From NCBI GenBank assembly GCA_010909165.1, contig VJWM01000266.1, positions 1 through 64,000 of the forward strand: DNA of 64,000 nt, in the 5' to 3' direction. Under the pieces are notes generated by a model. The model was not told where the DNA came from and ran no database searches. It saw nothing but the letters and a program-made list of their open reading frames with translations. This stretch comes from Anthoceros angustus. Taxonomy: Eukaryota > Streptophyta > Anthocerotopsida > Anthocerotales > Anthocerotaceae. Below are positions 29,078 to 39,345 of this stretch, in pieces; the stretch's first letter is position 1, and each line of letters opens with the position of its first letter. The translations under genes were made by a program, and so were the position numbers.

Positions 29078-32040
29078 GGTGATCGGCGGACTACGGGGTG
29101 GACGACTACCATGGTCTCTTCCTTCTTCTCCATCGGTGATGCCTCTGGGTTGGATCTCTTGCTCTTTTCCTCTTGTTTGGTTTGTCCATACCTATCATGG
29201 AGCATCTTCAAGTCTTCCCCCAATGTGATTTCCCTAATCCTTCGGGCCCTTTTTGGTCTCTCTCTCCCTGGCTCCCTCCTTCGTGGGGTGAGAACTTCTC
29301 ACCCTCCTTCCTCGTGGACCCGTCTAGTCTCCTCGGTGGGGTTGTCTCTCCCCACCACCTCACTCCTCGGGGGTATACTGACCCCGGCTCCTTCATCCCG
29401 GCCCCGGCGACTCCAATCCGCCGGCTGCCCCACCGGTAGTCGCGGACTACGGCGTGGTCAGTCTACCACGGTAGTCTGGCGGACTACGTGAGGGGTGACC
29501 CCTGGGCTGTCCCCCTCCTTGCTCTCCACCTTCTACGGCGTTCGGCCTCCTTCCCCGACTCCTCAGTTCCTCGAGTCCATTTCTGATGGCCTCATCAAAA
29601 TCGGAGGCCTGGCACTTGCGACTCCTTTCATCATCATCATGAGGACCCAATGTCCTCCTCTTGGCCAAGTAAGACTTCATTGTTGGCCTTCAAAATCTGT
29701 TGTGGAGGTGAGCCCCAAGCTATGATATTGCATTTGGAGATCATCAATCTCCAGTGGGCCACTCTCCATCCTCACACCTACCTTGTAGGCGTCTCTTGGT
29801 GGTCAATTCCCCACCTTGACATGGAGGTTACATTCTCCTCCTTGCTTCCTTTGGTGGTGGCCAATTTTGCTGAAGGGCATAATCGCCAAAATCTCCTCTT
29901 CCTCACCAGGCATTCATGCACCACCTTCTTGTGGTACTCCTCTCTGGAACCTCCTTTGTTCCTCAACCATTGCTTGGCAAGCCTCCTCTCCACTTGCCCT
30001 CTTCTCGCTCAGCTCTTGCACTGCTTGTCTTGAGCCTTTAGCTCAGCTCTCTTCCAAATTGAGCGGGTCCTCAAATTCTTCTTCATGTCCGGATTTTGAT
30101 GGCTTGTAGCCATCACACACTCTTCTTGTCCAATTCTTTGGACCGCTACCTTCTCCTTCCTAGAGCCTGTTTGCCCTTTCGCTCTTGCTCTAATTGGGCA
30201 AAATGCCTCCATACATCTCCATGAATCCCTTTGGGTTGTTGCCGAATGGCTCTTTCTTGTTTGACAACCTTCCTCGGGACCTTCTCCAGCGCCCGTTGTC
30301 CACAGGTCGTGGAGCTTCTCACCTTTTCCAACTTGTGCCTTCTCGTCGGACTCCATGGCCTCCAATTGCCACTTGGTCCTGCCTTCCTCCGGCCATGTCT
30401 TGAGATTTCACTTCCTCTTGGCATGCCCACAAGGAGGCTGCTCCTAGCCCCTTCAAATCCACATGGTGAGTGCTTCACAAGCACCCAATTCTCCTAGGGT
30501 CCTAATTCCCCTTCTTCTTCTTTAAATTTCCAGCTCTCCCTTGCTCACCGGGCCATGCGGTAGTCGGCGGACTACGGGGTGACTACCATGGTAGTCGATC
30601 TTCCTTCTTCTCCATCTGATGCCTCTGGGTTGGATCTTCTTTGCTCTTTTCCTCTTGTTTGGTTTGTCCATACCTATCATGGAGCATCTTCAAGTCTTCC
30701 CCCCAATTGTGATTTCTAATCCTTCGGCCTTTTGCATCTCCTCCTGGCTCGGGCCTTCCTCCATGGGGTGAGACTTCTCACCCCTCCTTCTCTCGGGTCG
30801 GACCGTCCTTAGTCTCCTCCGGTGGGGTTGTCTCCCCACCTCTCAGCTCCTCAGGGGTACTACCCCGGCTCCTTCCTTCCTCAGCCTCCCGCGGCCACTC
30901 CCGCAGTCCGCGCCCGTGCACCCCACCCGGTATCAGCGGACTAGGCGTGGTCAGTCTACCGTGGTGGGGACTACCGTGGTAGGTGACCCCTGGGCTGTCC
31001 CCCCCCTCCTTGCTCTCCGCCACCCTCCGCGCTCGGCTCCTTCCCGACTCCTCAGTTCCTCGGAGTCCATTTCATGATGGCCTCATCAAAATCAGGCCTG
31101 GCTGCACTTCTGCACTCCTTATCATCATCATGAGGACCCAATGTCCTCCTCTTGGCCAAGCAGACTTCATTGTTGGCCTTCAAAATCTATTGTGGAGGTG
31201 AGCCCCAAGCTATGATATTGCATTTGGAGATCATCAATCTCCATGGGCCACTCTCCATCCTCACACCTACCTTGTAGGCATCTCCTGGTGGTCAATTCTC
31301 CCACCTTGACATGGAGGTTACATTCTCCTCCTTGCTTCCTTATTTGGCCAATTTTGCACGAAGGGCATAATGCCCAAAATCTCCTCTTCCTCACCCGGCA
31401 TCCATGCACCACCTTCTTGTGGTACTCCTCCTCTTGGAACCTCCTTTGTTCCAGTCCATTGCTGGCAAGCCTCCTTCTCCACTTGCCACTCACTTCTCGC
31501 GCTCCACTCTTGTGCTTGTCTTGAGCCTTTAGCTCCACGCTCCTCTTCCAAATTACCGGGTCCTTAATTCTTCTTCCATGTCCGGATCTTGATGGCTTGT
31601 AGCCATCACACTCTTCTTGGCGTCCATTCTTTGGACCGCTACCTTCTCCTTCCTAGAGCCTCTGTTTGCCCTTTCGCTCTTGCTCTAATTGGGCAAAATG
31701 CTCCTCATATACAGCCTCCATGAATCCCTTTGGGTTGTTGCGAATGGCTCTTTCTTGTGACAACCTTCCCTAGGACCTTCTCCGCGCCGTTGGTCCACAA
31801 GGTCGGAGCTTCTCTCTGACCTTTTCCAACTTGGCTGCCTTCCGTCGGACTCCATGGCCTGCCATTTGGTCACTGCCTTCCTCCGGCCATGTCTTGGGAT
31901 TTCACTTCCTCTTGGCATGCCCACAAGGAGGCTGCTAGCTCCTAGCCCCTTCAAATCCATGGTGAGTGCTTCAGCACTCCAATTCTCCTAGGGTCCTAAT
32001 TCCACCCTGTTCTTCTTTGGAAATTTCCAGCTCTCCCTTG
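29078..32040 (-). repeat. Tandem duplication inside giant LTR copy 1, 2 units of about 1.48 kb
   Basis: 29078-30545 recurs as 30555-32040, starting at CGGCGGACTACGGGGTG and ending near TTCCAGCTCTCCCTTGCTC. Copies 2 and 3 of the LTR have one unit only. Differences between the two are mostly small indels. Confidence 0.8.
30009..30484 (-). other. Coiled-coil ORF region of the giant LTR
   Basis: Sense-strand frames carry QLEQERKGKQ, MEAMESDEKAQ and GAREVSGKWRRRL-like text, rich in Lys, Glu, Arg and Gln with heptad character, repeated at 31167-31960, 42287-43123 and 53068-53718. Frames are broken in every copy. It could be part of a gag-like or DNA-binding accessory protein; no family assigned. 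Confidence 0.35.
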
Positions 32041-32609
32041 CTCGGGCCATCAGCAGCGCGGGTCACGTCGCTCCATCCGCTCTCCCCAGCGGAGATGGTG
32101 GTGGCGCCGGCGCTCCTCTTCTCCTTCCCTTCCACCGCCGTGGGCTGCACCTCTGGCGTGGGGTGCTGCCCAGCGGTGGTGCTCCCCCTGGTGGTGATGC
32201 GCCTACCGGTAATGCCACCCTTGGGTGGCGCCTCCCTAGGTAGTGGTGGTGCCTCTCTAGGCACAAGGAGATGGTGGGGACTCCCCACCCTTGCATCACC
32301 CCTCCTGTTCCTTCTCTCATAGACTACCATTCGGCCTTCCTCGGCGGTTCACTCTTCTCCTCTTGCTTGCTCACTGTGGGGAAAAGATTCCCACAACCTT
32401 GTTGCCTCCATCCTCCTCTTGCTTCTAGCATGCTTGTGGAGTCGACCTCCCACCGTCTTCCGCAATGCAAAGGCAAAGGCCTTTCCAACTCGGTGGAGAT
32501 GGATTATCTCAGAAGGATGCCGCATCTTCAACTCCTTGCTTGTGAGAAGTCCCTCGGTTTCCCATAAATGCACCAAATAGGTGCTAAGGTAGCAGGCCTT
32601 GGCCCTTCC

Positions 32610-33256
32610 TCATCCACAATTTGGCTTGAGGAGCTTCTCGGTGGTGGATGTAGGCCTCATACATGATGGTCCCCAATCGGCTTGGCTCCCAAATCTTCCA
32701 CAAAATTGGAGGAAGTTGGTCTTTGAAATAAGAGGCGTTGGTAATTTACCAACCCCAACAATCTTTGCGAGCCTCCACTTGACTCCTTGATGCTCTCGGT
32801 CTTCCGGCCATTCTTGGCGTGGGCCTTCACTCCTCCATCCATCATGTCGAGGAACTCTGCGGGAATGTCGGAGGGCTGTCCTCTTCCTCCATTCGACCTT
32901 TCGAGGAGAGCAATTCGAGCTCTCTTCCTCCGGTCTCCCATACACAGATGCTCCTTACGGTCCAGCGAGGATCCGTTCGAGCATTCCTCCGTAGCGCGGG
33001 CGCCGATTGATGGAGGTTGATGTAACACTCCTCAATCAATTCCAAATTGGTGTAGGCCCATTGGCGGCCATACACCCATCCCAATTGGATGTTCTCCTCC
33101 TCGCCTTTGCAGAAATCACTAAATCCACGGGGTTGAGCTGCCACAAAGCAAGTGAATTGGGGCATCAGCTCGCCTCCTCACGGCGTAGCCCTGCTCTTTT
33201 CCTTCCTTCTGAGGGCCTTGGCGGCTCCTTCCCTTGCCTTTTCCTCCTCGAGGCAT
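32610..33256 (-). pseudogene. LTR-borne ORF starting MPR(A/G)GKGKG, copy 1
   Basis: The ATG is at 33256-33254 in this copy (MPRGGKGKGRSRQ). Further on WVYGRQWAYTNLELIEECYI (near 33060), ARTDPRWTVRSI and LLSSKGRMEEED appear across two frames. The same protein is recognisable in all LTR copies, best at 57443-56979. Basic N-terminus, globular middle. Family not recognised. Confidence 0.4.
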
Positions 33257-33365
33257 GGCGTCTTCCTTTCCAAGTGTTTCAAAGGAAGGAATTACTTCCC
33301 AATGCCAAATTTGGTGCTCCCAAACTTCTCTTCAAACACTTCTCCCTTGGGGTAGCAACCACACT

Positions 33366-33775
33366 TCACACAGCACACGTTAGCCACAGCGAGTCTTTCA
33401 CTGCTGCCTCCTCCCGTTGTCCTTCTTCTCCGGCCTTGCGCCATTGATTCGCATCTCTTCCACCAATTCTATGACCCACTACCGCTCTTGCTTCCTTGGC
33501 GCTCGCTCCACACTTCCTCTCCGGTGGCAGCGCGTGAGTTCTCCCACTCGCTCGCACTCCGCGTTTTCCTTCCACGGTCGCTCACGCCTCGCGGTTGGGT
33601 TGGTCTCCTTTCGATGGCCTTTTCCTCTCGGCTTGCTCGTGGCGATGGCGGCCTCTCTTCTTCGATGGCGGTCTTCCTTCCTTTTGCGTTCACGTTCGCG
33701 ACTCCGCTCTTGTTCTTGGAAGTGGAAGCGCCAAAGCGCACTTTGCCCTCCTTGGATGTACGCCACACAGCTAGA
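33366..33775 (-). other. Basic/acidic ORF just behind the LTR promoter
   Basis: Sense-strand frames start near SKEGKVRFGAST and run into RERERKRKEDRHRRREAAI, a highly charged stretch. Counterparts: 819-515 with 11770-11691, 44919-44692, 58263-57916, 60100-59786 and 61640-61215. It is close to the predicted transcription start, so it may be 5' leader or the N-terminus of a larger protein. Confidence 0.3.
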
Positions 33776-33893
33776 CCTAGATTGGGTTCATCATTCCAAA
33801 ATCCTAATTCTATCTAAACTACCTATTTTCCTATCACGCTATCCCTAATTAACGCTTTCTAATTACTCTATATATTTATTCCCTATTGGTGAG

Positions 33894-33901
33894 CATATAT
33901 A
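33894..33901 (-). promoter_or_regulatory. TATA box of the giant LTR
   Basis: Minus strand TATATATG within CACTATATATGCTCACC, conserved in all copies of the promoter block (near 11930, 33897, 34510 and 45100). A second AT-rich motif AATAAATATATAG lies 20-30 bp downstream. Confidence 0.45.
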
Positions 33902-34238
33902 GTGGATATCCCCCTCTATTCTAAATTCCTTTTTGGCGAGATTTGTCGACCTACGCGGTGATACGCGGCTTGTGATGGTCACTCCTTCTCAGCCCTACGT
34001 AGTGTGGCAGCCTCTGATGTACCAACCTACCAACCTTTGGTTGCCCTCACGCCTCGCAAATTTTGACCCGTTCTTCTTCTGGGATATCCTCTTTGCCTTC
34101 CTAACAATATTCTACACTCTACTTCAAGATTCTCGAAATTTTCTGGCATGCTCCTCTTCAATCGTTCTAGCCAAAAAAATCAAACTTGTTCGTCTTTTGG
34201 CTCTTTTGGGTTGGTTGCCCAAACTTTTGCGTTCCACA

Positions 34239-34355
34239 TCAGCCCTCAGTGGGGCTGTCCCCAGATCGACAACGTGTAGGGACAGTCTCAAGCTATGTCC
34301 CCAGGCAGGACTCTCCCGGATCCCAATGTATGGGGGCGGTCCAGTATGGGACAAT
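34239..34355. repeat. GGGAC/GTCCC spacer 1
   Basis: Between two LTR promoter blocks. It contains GGGGCTGTCCCC, TAGGGACAGTCTC and GGGGGCGGTCCAGTATGGGAC, the vocabulary of the methyltransferase element's ends. A near copy is at 34869-35005. Confidence 0.7.
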
Positions 34356-34868
34356 CCCGGATCCTTAGATATGCGCCACAGCGGCACCCTAGATTGGGTT
34401 CATCATTCCAAAATCCTAATTCTATCTAAACTACCTATTTTCCTATCACCTTCGCTATCCTAATTAACCTTTCTAATTACTCTATATATTTATTCCCTAT
34501 TGGTGAGCATATATAGTGGATATCCCCCTCTATTCTAAATTCCTTTTAGCGAGATTTGTCGACCTACGCGGTGATACGCGACTTACAGCGATGATCTGCT
34601 CCTTACTCACCTACGGTGTGTGGCGACCTGATGGTGCCCGACCTACCAACCTTTGGTTGCCCTCACGCACCTAGTCGTTTCGACCCGTTCTTCTTCCTGG
34701 GATATCCTCTTCGCCTTCCTAACAATATTCTACAGCTCTAGCTTCAAGATTCTCAGAAATTTTCCTGGCATGCTTCTCTTCAATCGTTCTTAGCAAAAAA
34801 AAATCAAACTTTGTTCGTCTTTTGGCCCTTTTGGGTTGGTTGCCCAAACTTTTGCGTTCCACATCAGC
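34356..34868 (-). mobile_element. Duplicated giant-LTR promoter block
   Basis: Second copy of the terminal ~500 bp of the LTR, ending TTTTGCGTTCCACA at 34868. It is followed by the same flank (TCAGCCCTCA) as the first copy at 34238, so block plus flank were duplicated in tandem. Confidence 0.75.
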
Positions 34869-35005
34869 CCTCAAAGTGGGGCTGTCCCAACAGTCCCAGC
34901 AACGTGTAGGGACAGTCTCAAGCTATGTCCCCAGGCAGGACTCGGCCCAGGTCCCCAATGTATAGGGGGCGGAGTCCAGTATGGGACAATCCCAGATCCC
35001 TAGAG
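34869..35005. repeat. GGGAC/GTCCC spacer 2
   Basis: Second copy of the spacer at 34239-34355, with small indels. Confidence 0.7.
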
Positions 35006-35884
35006 ATCATCCAAAACAACGCCTACGGGCCTGAATCACCAAGGACACCTACAGCTATCTCAACTAGCATGCTCTTAGCAATGTCTACATGTATAAACAC
35101 ACAGCTATATGTGGCTAGATCTAGGGATTTTGGCTGAGCAAGCGATTGAAATGGGACAGACCCACGAATTTTGTCCCTAGCTGTTGGACATGACTGTAGC
35201 ACCCTAGGCTAGGAATCCTGGGTGCAAGATCTGCAACTGGAAATGGTCAGCAGGTACGTGAAGGACCACCTGTCTCGGTTAGCTCAAAAAATCCCAGCTG
35301 ACCTGCGAATGCCTTGTGAATTGGGCCTGAAAAATACGTTGCTGATGCAATAATCGCCCACCAACGTCCTCAGCACCAGAATGGCGTCGCCTTGAGTGGA
35401 GGAGGCCCATGCCACCGCTCCTTACATGAAATACCTTGATGGGCACGAAGAGGCGTTCTTGATCTGTAATCGCCCACAGCATCCTCGGCTCACGAATGGC
35501 ATCATACAGTGGAGGCGCCTCAAATACCCCCGCTCTGGATTGAGCGCCCTTGGAAGATCGATCTTGAAATAAAGAGATCCATTGCGCAATGAGGAATCAC
35601 GAGATTTCTTGAAGATTTCTTAGCCAGCCAGTTTGCGGCTGGGAGCACTGTCATCGAGCCTTGGCGCCTTGGGGAAGCATCTTGAGCAAAAACACAGATG
35701 TCGATCTTGGATTTCCAGTTGCAAGGGTTCACAAAGTGCTTTCCTCCCTAGCAGCGCCGTAGGCACGATTTGAAGACTACCCTCATTCCTTGCCCCACGG
35801 TCCTCATTCTTGCGCTCGCCATCATCTCACGCTCAGACTCGATTCGGTGATGTTTGCGCCATGATCACAGCAACCCTCACGCTT
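35006..35884 (+). other. Unrecognised stretch, low-copy in this window
   Basis: Does not match other parts of the window. A short plus-strand reading such as QLEMVSRYVKDHLSRLAQK (near 35235) looks protein-like but stops soon. A motif of about 55 bp around TAATCGCCCAC ... AATGGC ... GTGGAGG occurs twice (about 35350-35408 and 35470-35520). It could be unique host DNA or an old gene fragment. Confidence 0.3.
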
Positions 35885-36460
35885 GGTGGTGCTCCTCCAC
35901 GTTGATCGGTGCCTTGTTTGGGTTTGGGTCGGTTTGGTTTCACACCTAAACTAAGTGGCTTTCTAGCCTACCTAGTTATCCGTTCATAGCGGATCTATTT
36001 TCTATAACTAGTATTTAAAGAAATGAATCCTTGGACTATGGGCCAATCAAAATAAAGGATATGTTTTCATGTCCTTGGTTAATGAAAATGCCTAATAAGC
36101 GTAGTATATAAAAGCAAGCATACATGAGTTCATTCTTTGCATCGTACCTTAGTTCTTGTGTCTTGGCGTTGGTGGTGCTCCTCCACGTTGATCGGTGCCT
36201 TGTTTGGGTTTGGGTCAGTTTGGTTTCACACCTAAACTAAGTGGCTTTCTAGCCTACCTAGTTATCCGTTCATAGCGGATCTATTTTCTATAACTAGTAT
36301 TTAAAGAAATGAATCCTTGGACTATGGGCCAATCAAAATAAAGGATATGTTTTCATGTCCTTGGTTAATGAAAATGCCTAATAGCGTAGTATATAAAAGC
36401 AAGCATACATGAGTTCACATTCTTTGCATCGTACCTTAGTTCTTGTGTCTTGGCGTTGTG
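35885..36460 (+). repeat. Promoter repeat, two tandem units of about 286 bp
   Basis: Two consecutive units (TGGTTTCACACC at 35935 and 36221), each with a TATATAAAAG box (36105-36114, 36390-36399) and a preceding GGTGGTGCTCCTCCACGTTG. Same sequence as 1-240. It lies upstream of the plus-strand gypsy element. Confidence 0.85.
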
Positions 36461-36602
36461 GTGGCTTGCGTGATCCTATCCGGGTGTGGGGCGCCACGTC
36501 CCCGCGCGATCCCTATCGTGGGACTACCATGTCCCATGGTGGGCGATCCGGCTTGGGGCGCCATGTCCCATGTCTGGGGCGGTCTTGGCAACCTCGGATG
36601 CG

Positions 36603-36860
36603 TTGGTTCGGTGAGCCACCCAAACCTGTAATCACGCTTCGCGAAGGGCGTGGTGGCGTGCAGGCGGCGGAGAACTCTGAATCGTGCACCAGCGAGGGCG
36701 CCTCTAGAAGAAGAAAAGAAAAAGCGGGGTCGGAATCCGAGGATGAAGAGCCCTCGGAAGGAGACACGGGGTTGCCGGAGGAAGAGGAGGAACCTGCGAA
36801 GGAATAAGAAGAAAAAGCCCGCGATTAAGCGGAGGTCGAGAAGAAGGAGGTCGTGATGCC
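36603..36860 (+). pseudogene. gag: Acidic gag-like region of gypsy element 2
   Basis: Open frame with SESEDEEPSEGDTGLPEEEE, followed in other frames by lysine/arginine-rich KRRSRRRRS. Charged low-complexity gag regions of this kind are common in plant gypsy elements. No capsid motif seen. Assigned mainly by position. Confidence 0.4.
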
Positions 36861-38011
36861 GGTAGAGTCCCTTTGATCAACCTTTGAAAGTAGCGGGGTT
36901 GAGGAAGATGCAGGCAGGTAATGAAGAGGGTGGAAGAATTGATGATCAACGGTGAAGAGCGAGAAGAGCGGCACACCTGATTCGGACCCATCTGGTGTGC
37001 GGTGTGCCACCGGCATGGGCATTCAAGGCTAGCGCCTCCGGACCCGTAAACCAAGTGGAATGCGACTACGGGAAGAGTCAGGAAGCGGTGGGAGGCGCGT
37101 ACCAAGTGCGGAAGCACCGCCGGCGGCGATATCCCAGGCGATGTACCCTCGGCGGACCATCCAGCATCGACCCCAGGTCGGCCATAGGAGCCTCAGGAAT
37201 TCTCGGGCGGTGGTGCTTGGCTTGGGGAACCGGGCACTACTCCAATGGTGCCCATACCCCACTCGGCAAGGTAGCAGATTTTGAGCGCCTGTCTGTGAGG
37301 CGAGGACACATGGCGGGCGGTACCACGCCAGAACCCTCGCTCGGGCGGTGCGCTATGCCACCCGGTGGAAACCCCCACTCGCCCCTCTCCCTAAGACCGC
37401 GGTGCTCTGATTGAAGATGCAGTGGCGGAGTGGGAAGGCGCCAAGGAACTTGGGCGGAGTGGTGCAGGCGGGTTCGGCTAAGGAGGAGAAGGTAGACACG
37501 AGGTCTTGGGTGTCAACGAACCGCCGGAAGGAGGCGAAAGGAGAGAAGGCGTTAAGAGGAAGAAAAATGGAAGCACCACGGATACGGAGGCGGGACTCTC
37601 GCGAAGGAGGAGATACACTTCAAACCCGGTAGGAGGCGAGTTGAATCGACAGCTCTGCGGAGGAATCACCCGACCAGAAACCTCACAGCGATAGTAGAAG
37701 CGGACCCACCAACACCCGGTTTCCACGGATGTGGTTGAAGTGGCGGAGATGCTTGAGGAGATCAGCGGGACGAGTGGCCGGCCACAGCGGGGCAGTGGCG
37801 GGCGTTGGAAGAATCACAGCGGACGACTCGGCGAGCCACGCCCTTCAAGGTGGCGGATGATGGACCAACAACACTGGTGTCACTCGGGCAGTTGTTGAGA
37901 CAATCAGTATCGGCGAAGTCGAGGGCCATCAGGAGACACAACCAAAACGCCTCGGGTCGTAGGACCAGAACATGGAGGTAAGAGTGGTATCTCATACGGA
38001 CCGGGCGGTGG

Positions 38012-38460
38012 TTGAGGTCTGAGTGCGTGATTAAGCGTACCCACGGACACGTTGAGTCAACCTCATCACGGAGGCCACGGCAAAGGCGGTTGGGTTCACG
38101 GCATTTGAGCCATCCACCAAAACCCTCGGGATGGCGGACATGTCCTGGCAGCGGGGAGTTGTCGAGTCAAGCAACCATAGCGGGGCACCTACACATTGGA
38201 CTTCGTGGTCATCAAGCCGCGGACCTCTCAGTGCGAGTCTTGTTGGGGCGTCCACGGCGGGACTCGCTCGGACAAAACTACACTTGGAAGGAATGCACTT
38301 CAAACCCGGGCGGGATCGAAGGTAAGGGAGGGGCGGTGGCGATCACAGGAGCAAGGACACCTCTGCGGAGAGCACCCGGAGGGTACACCTCCGCGAAGTG
38401 GGGACGATGAGCGAGGATCGAATGATGACTACCCTTTCCAAAAATCTAGGTAGTCGAAGA
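38012..38460 (+). pseudogene. Possible protease region of gypsy element 2
   Basis: Reading frames include FVVIKPRTSQCESCWG and VRVLLGRPRRDSLGQ; LLGRP-like text is typical of the end of gypsy proteases. No DTG found. Weak. Confidence 0.25.
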
Positions 38461-38819
38461 GAGATGGACTACGAAGGGACACTTTTGGGCGGAGGTGGTC
38501 ATGTTTGAGTGAGGCGCGCCTAGCCGGAGGGCGAGGCAGGGAGACCCACGAGCGGTGGAGGACCAGAAAAGTGACCCGGTTTACCTCGACGAGCTTTTGA
38601 GTGGGGATGCGTGAGGATGAACCCCGGATGGAGGATGGCGGCTTTGGGCGTAGCGAGGAAGGGAGGCGGTCAATCAGCGATGTGGAAGGCGTGGAGGTCC
38701 GGGAAAATTCTAAAATTCCGCAAGGATATGCCGGTGAGTTGAGCGAGACCTCACGATTGTTGGGGAATTCGGTGAGTGTTTGCTTTCAAGGTCACGGATA
38801 TGAAAGGCATTAGAAGCGA

Positions 38820-39345
38820 TTGGGGCGAACATCGGATAGACTGAAGCGGGAGGCGGTGCTGTTCGGATTACGATGCCCGAATCCCAAGCACTCGCTCAAG
38901 GTCAAGGAGGTCTGGACAAATATTTGGGCGGACATCATCTTTCCAATCGTAAGCAATGAATGGGTAGCACCCATCGTCGTCGTGCCCAAAAAAAAGCAGC
39001 AAGGCGGTCCGTGTCTATCGGATTGGAGGAAACTCAGCGCTGAAGGACCATTTCCCCATGCCCTTCGTGGTGACATCTTGGACAAGGTGGCGGGAGATGC
39101 CTCCTTCTTGGATGGATACTCGGCTGCAACCAGCGCACCTAAGTCGGTGGGATAAGACAACGTTCACCACGGAGTGAGGCAGCGCTTAAGCAGCGCCTTG
39201 GATGGCGCCGGATCATTCATGCGGATGGTGACCAACGTCTTGAGGATTTTCGGAGGACTTCATGGAGGTATTCTGGGCGACTTTTGCGTACATGGAGAGA
39301 ATAAAACACGTTGGGCACTGCGGAAGTGCTTGGGCGTTGTAAGGA
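38820..39345 (+). pseudogene. pol: Reverse transcriptase of gypsy element 2, N-terminal part
   Basis: NEWVAPIVVVPKKKQQGGPC, SDWRKLSAEGPFPHALRGDI and DKVAGDASFLDGYS (eroded motif A) occur in one frame to 39155. Then DKTTFTTE, RMVTNVLRIF and LRKCLGVV follow in other frames. The YxDD position is eroded. The sequence breaks off at 39345 where the giant LTR begins; RNase H resumes at 45440. Confidence 0.75.

Larger units (their letters stand above)
11691..34238 (-). mobile_element. Very large LTR retrotransposon with extra genes
   Basis: Read on the minus strand: 5' LTR 34238-27834 (6405 bp), tRNA-Asp primer binding site 27829-27812, interior 27811-12299, polypurine tract 12298-12283, truncated 3' LTR from 12282. 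The LTR unit begins TGTGG and ends CCACA, as LTRs with inverted terminal dinucleotides do. The interior contains gag-pol near its 3' end plus a DUF7869-like gene and an antisense methyltransferase-like gene. Large LTRs and interiors are known from plant Ogre/Tat elements. The pairing of the two ends as one element is inferred from primer site, polypurine tract and orientation. Confidence 0.6.
27834..34238 (-). mobile_element. Giant LTR, copy 1 (5' LTR, 6405 bp)
   Basis: Left end TGTGGTAGGG and right end GCGTTCCACA are shared with other copies: the left end also at 50922, the right end also at 12282 and 34868, and a worn form of each at 39346 and 45435. It contains the TATA region (about 33900), sense-strand ORFs (33.8-28.4 kb) and an internal tandem duplication. 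Without that duplication the unit is about 4.9 kb, similar to the longest plant LTRs (Ogre). It directly precedes the primer binding site. Confidence 0.65.
36461..39345 (+). mobile_element. Plus-strand Ty3/gypsy element 2, 5' part
   Basis: Order: GGGGCG-rich leader (36461-36600), acidic gag-like ORF (36603-36860), degraded gag/protease region (36860-38800), RT (38820-39345). Continues at 45440 after the inserted giant LTR. Between 36860 and 38000 frames are too broken to assign domains. Confidence 0.6.

Noticed and set aside
27834-34238. DNA transposon with TGTGG/CCACA terminal inverted repeats
   Set aside because: A five-base inverted end is normal for LTRs, and the adjoining tRNA-Asp site and polypurine tract point to an LTR; no transposase seen.
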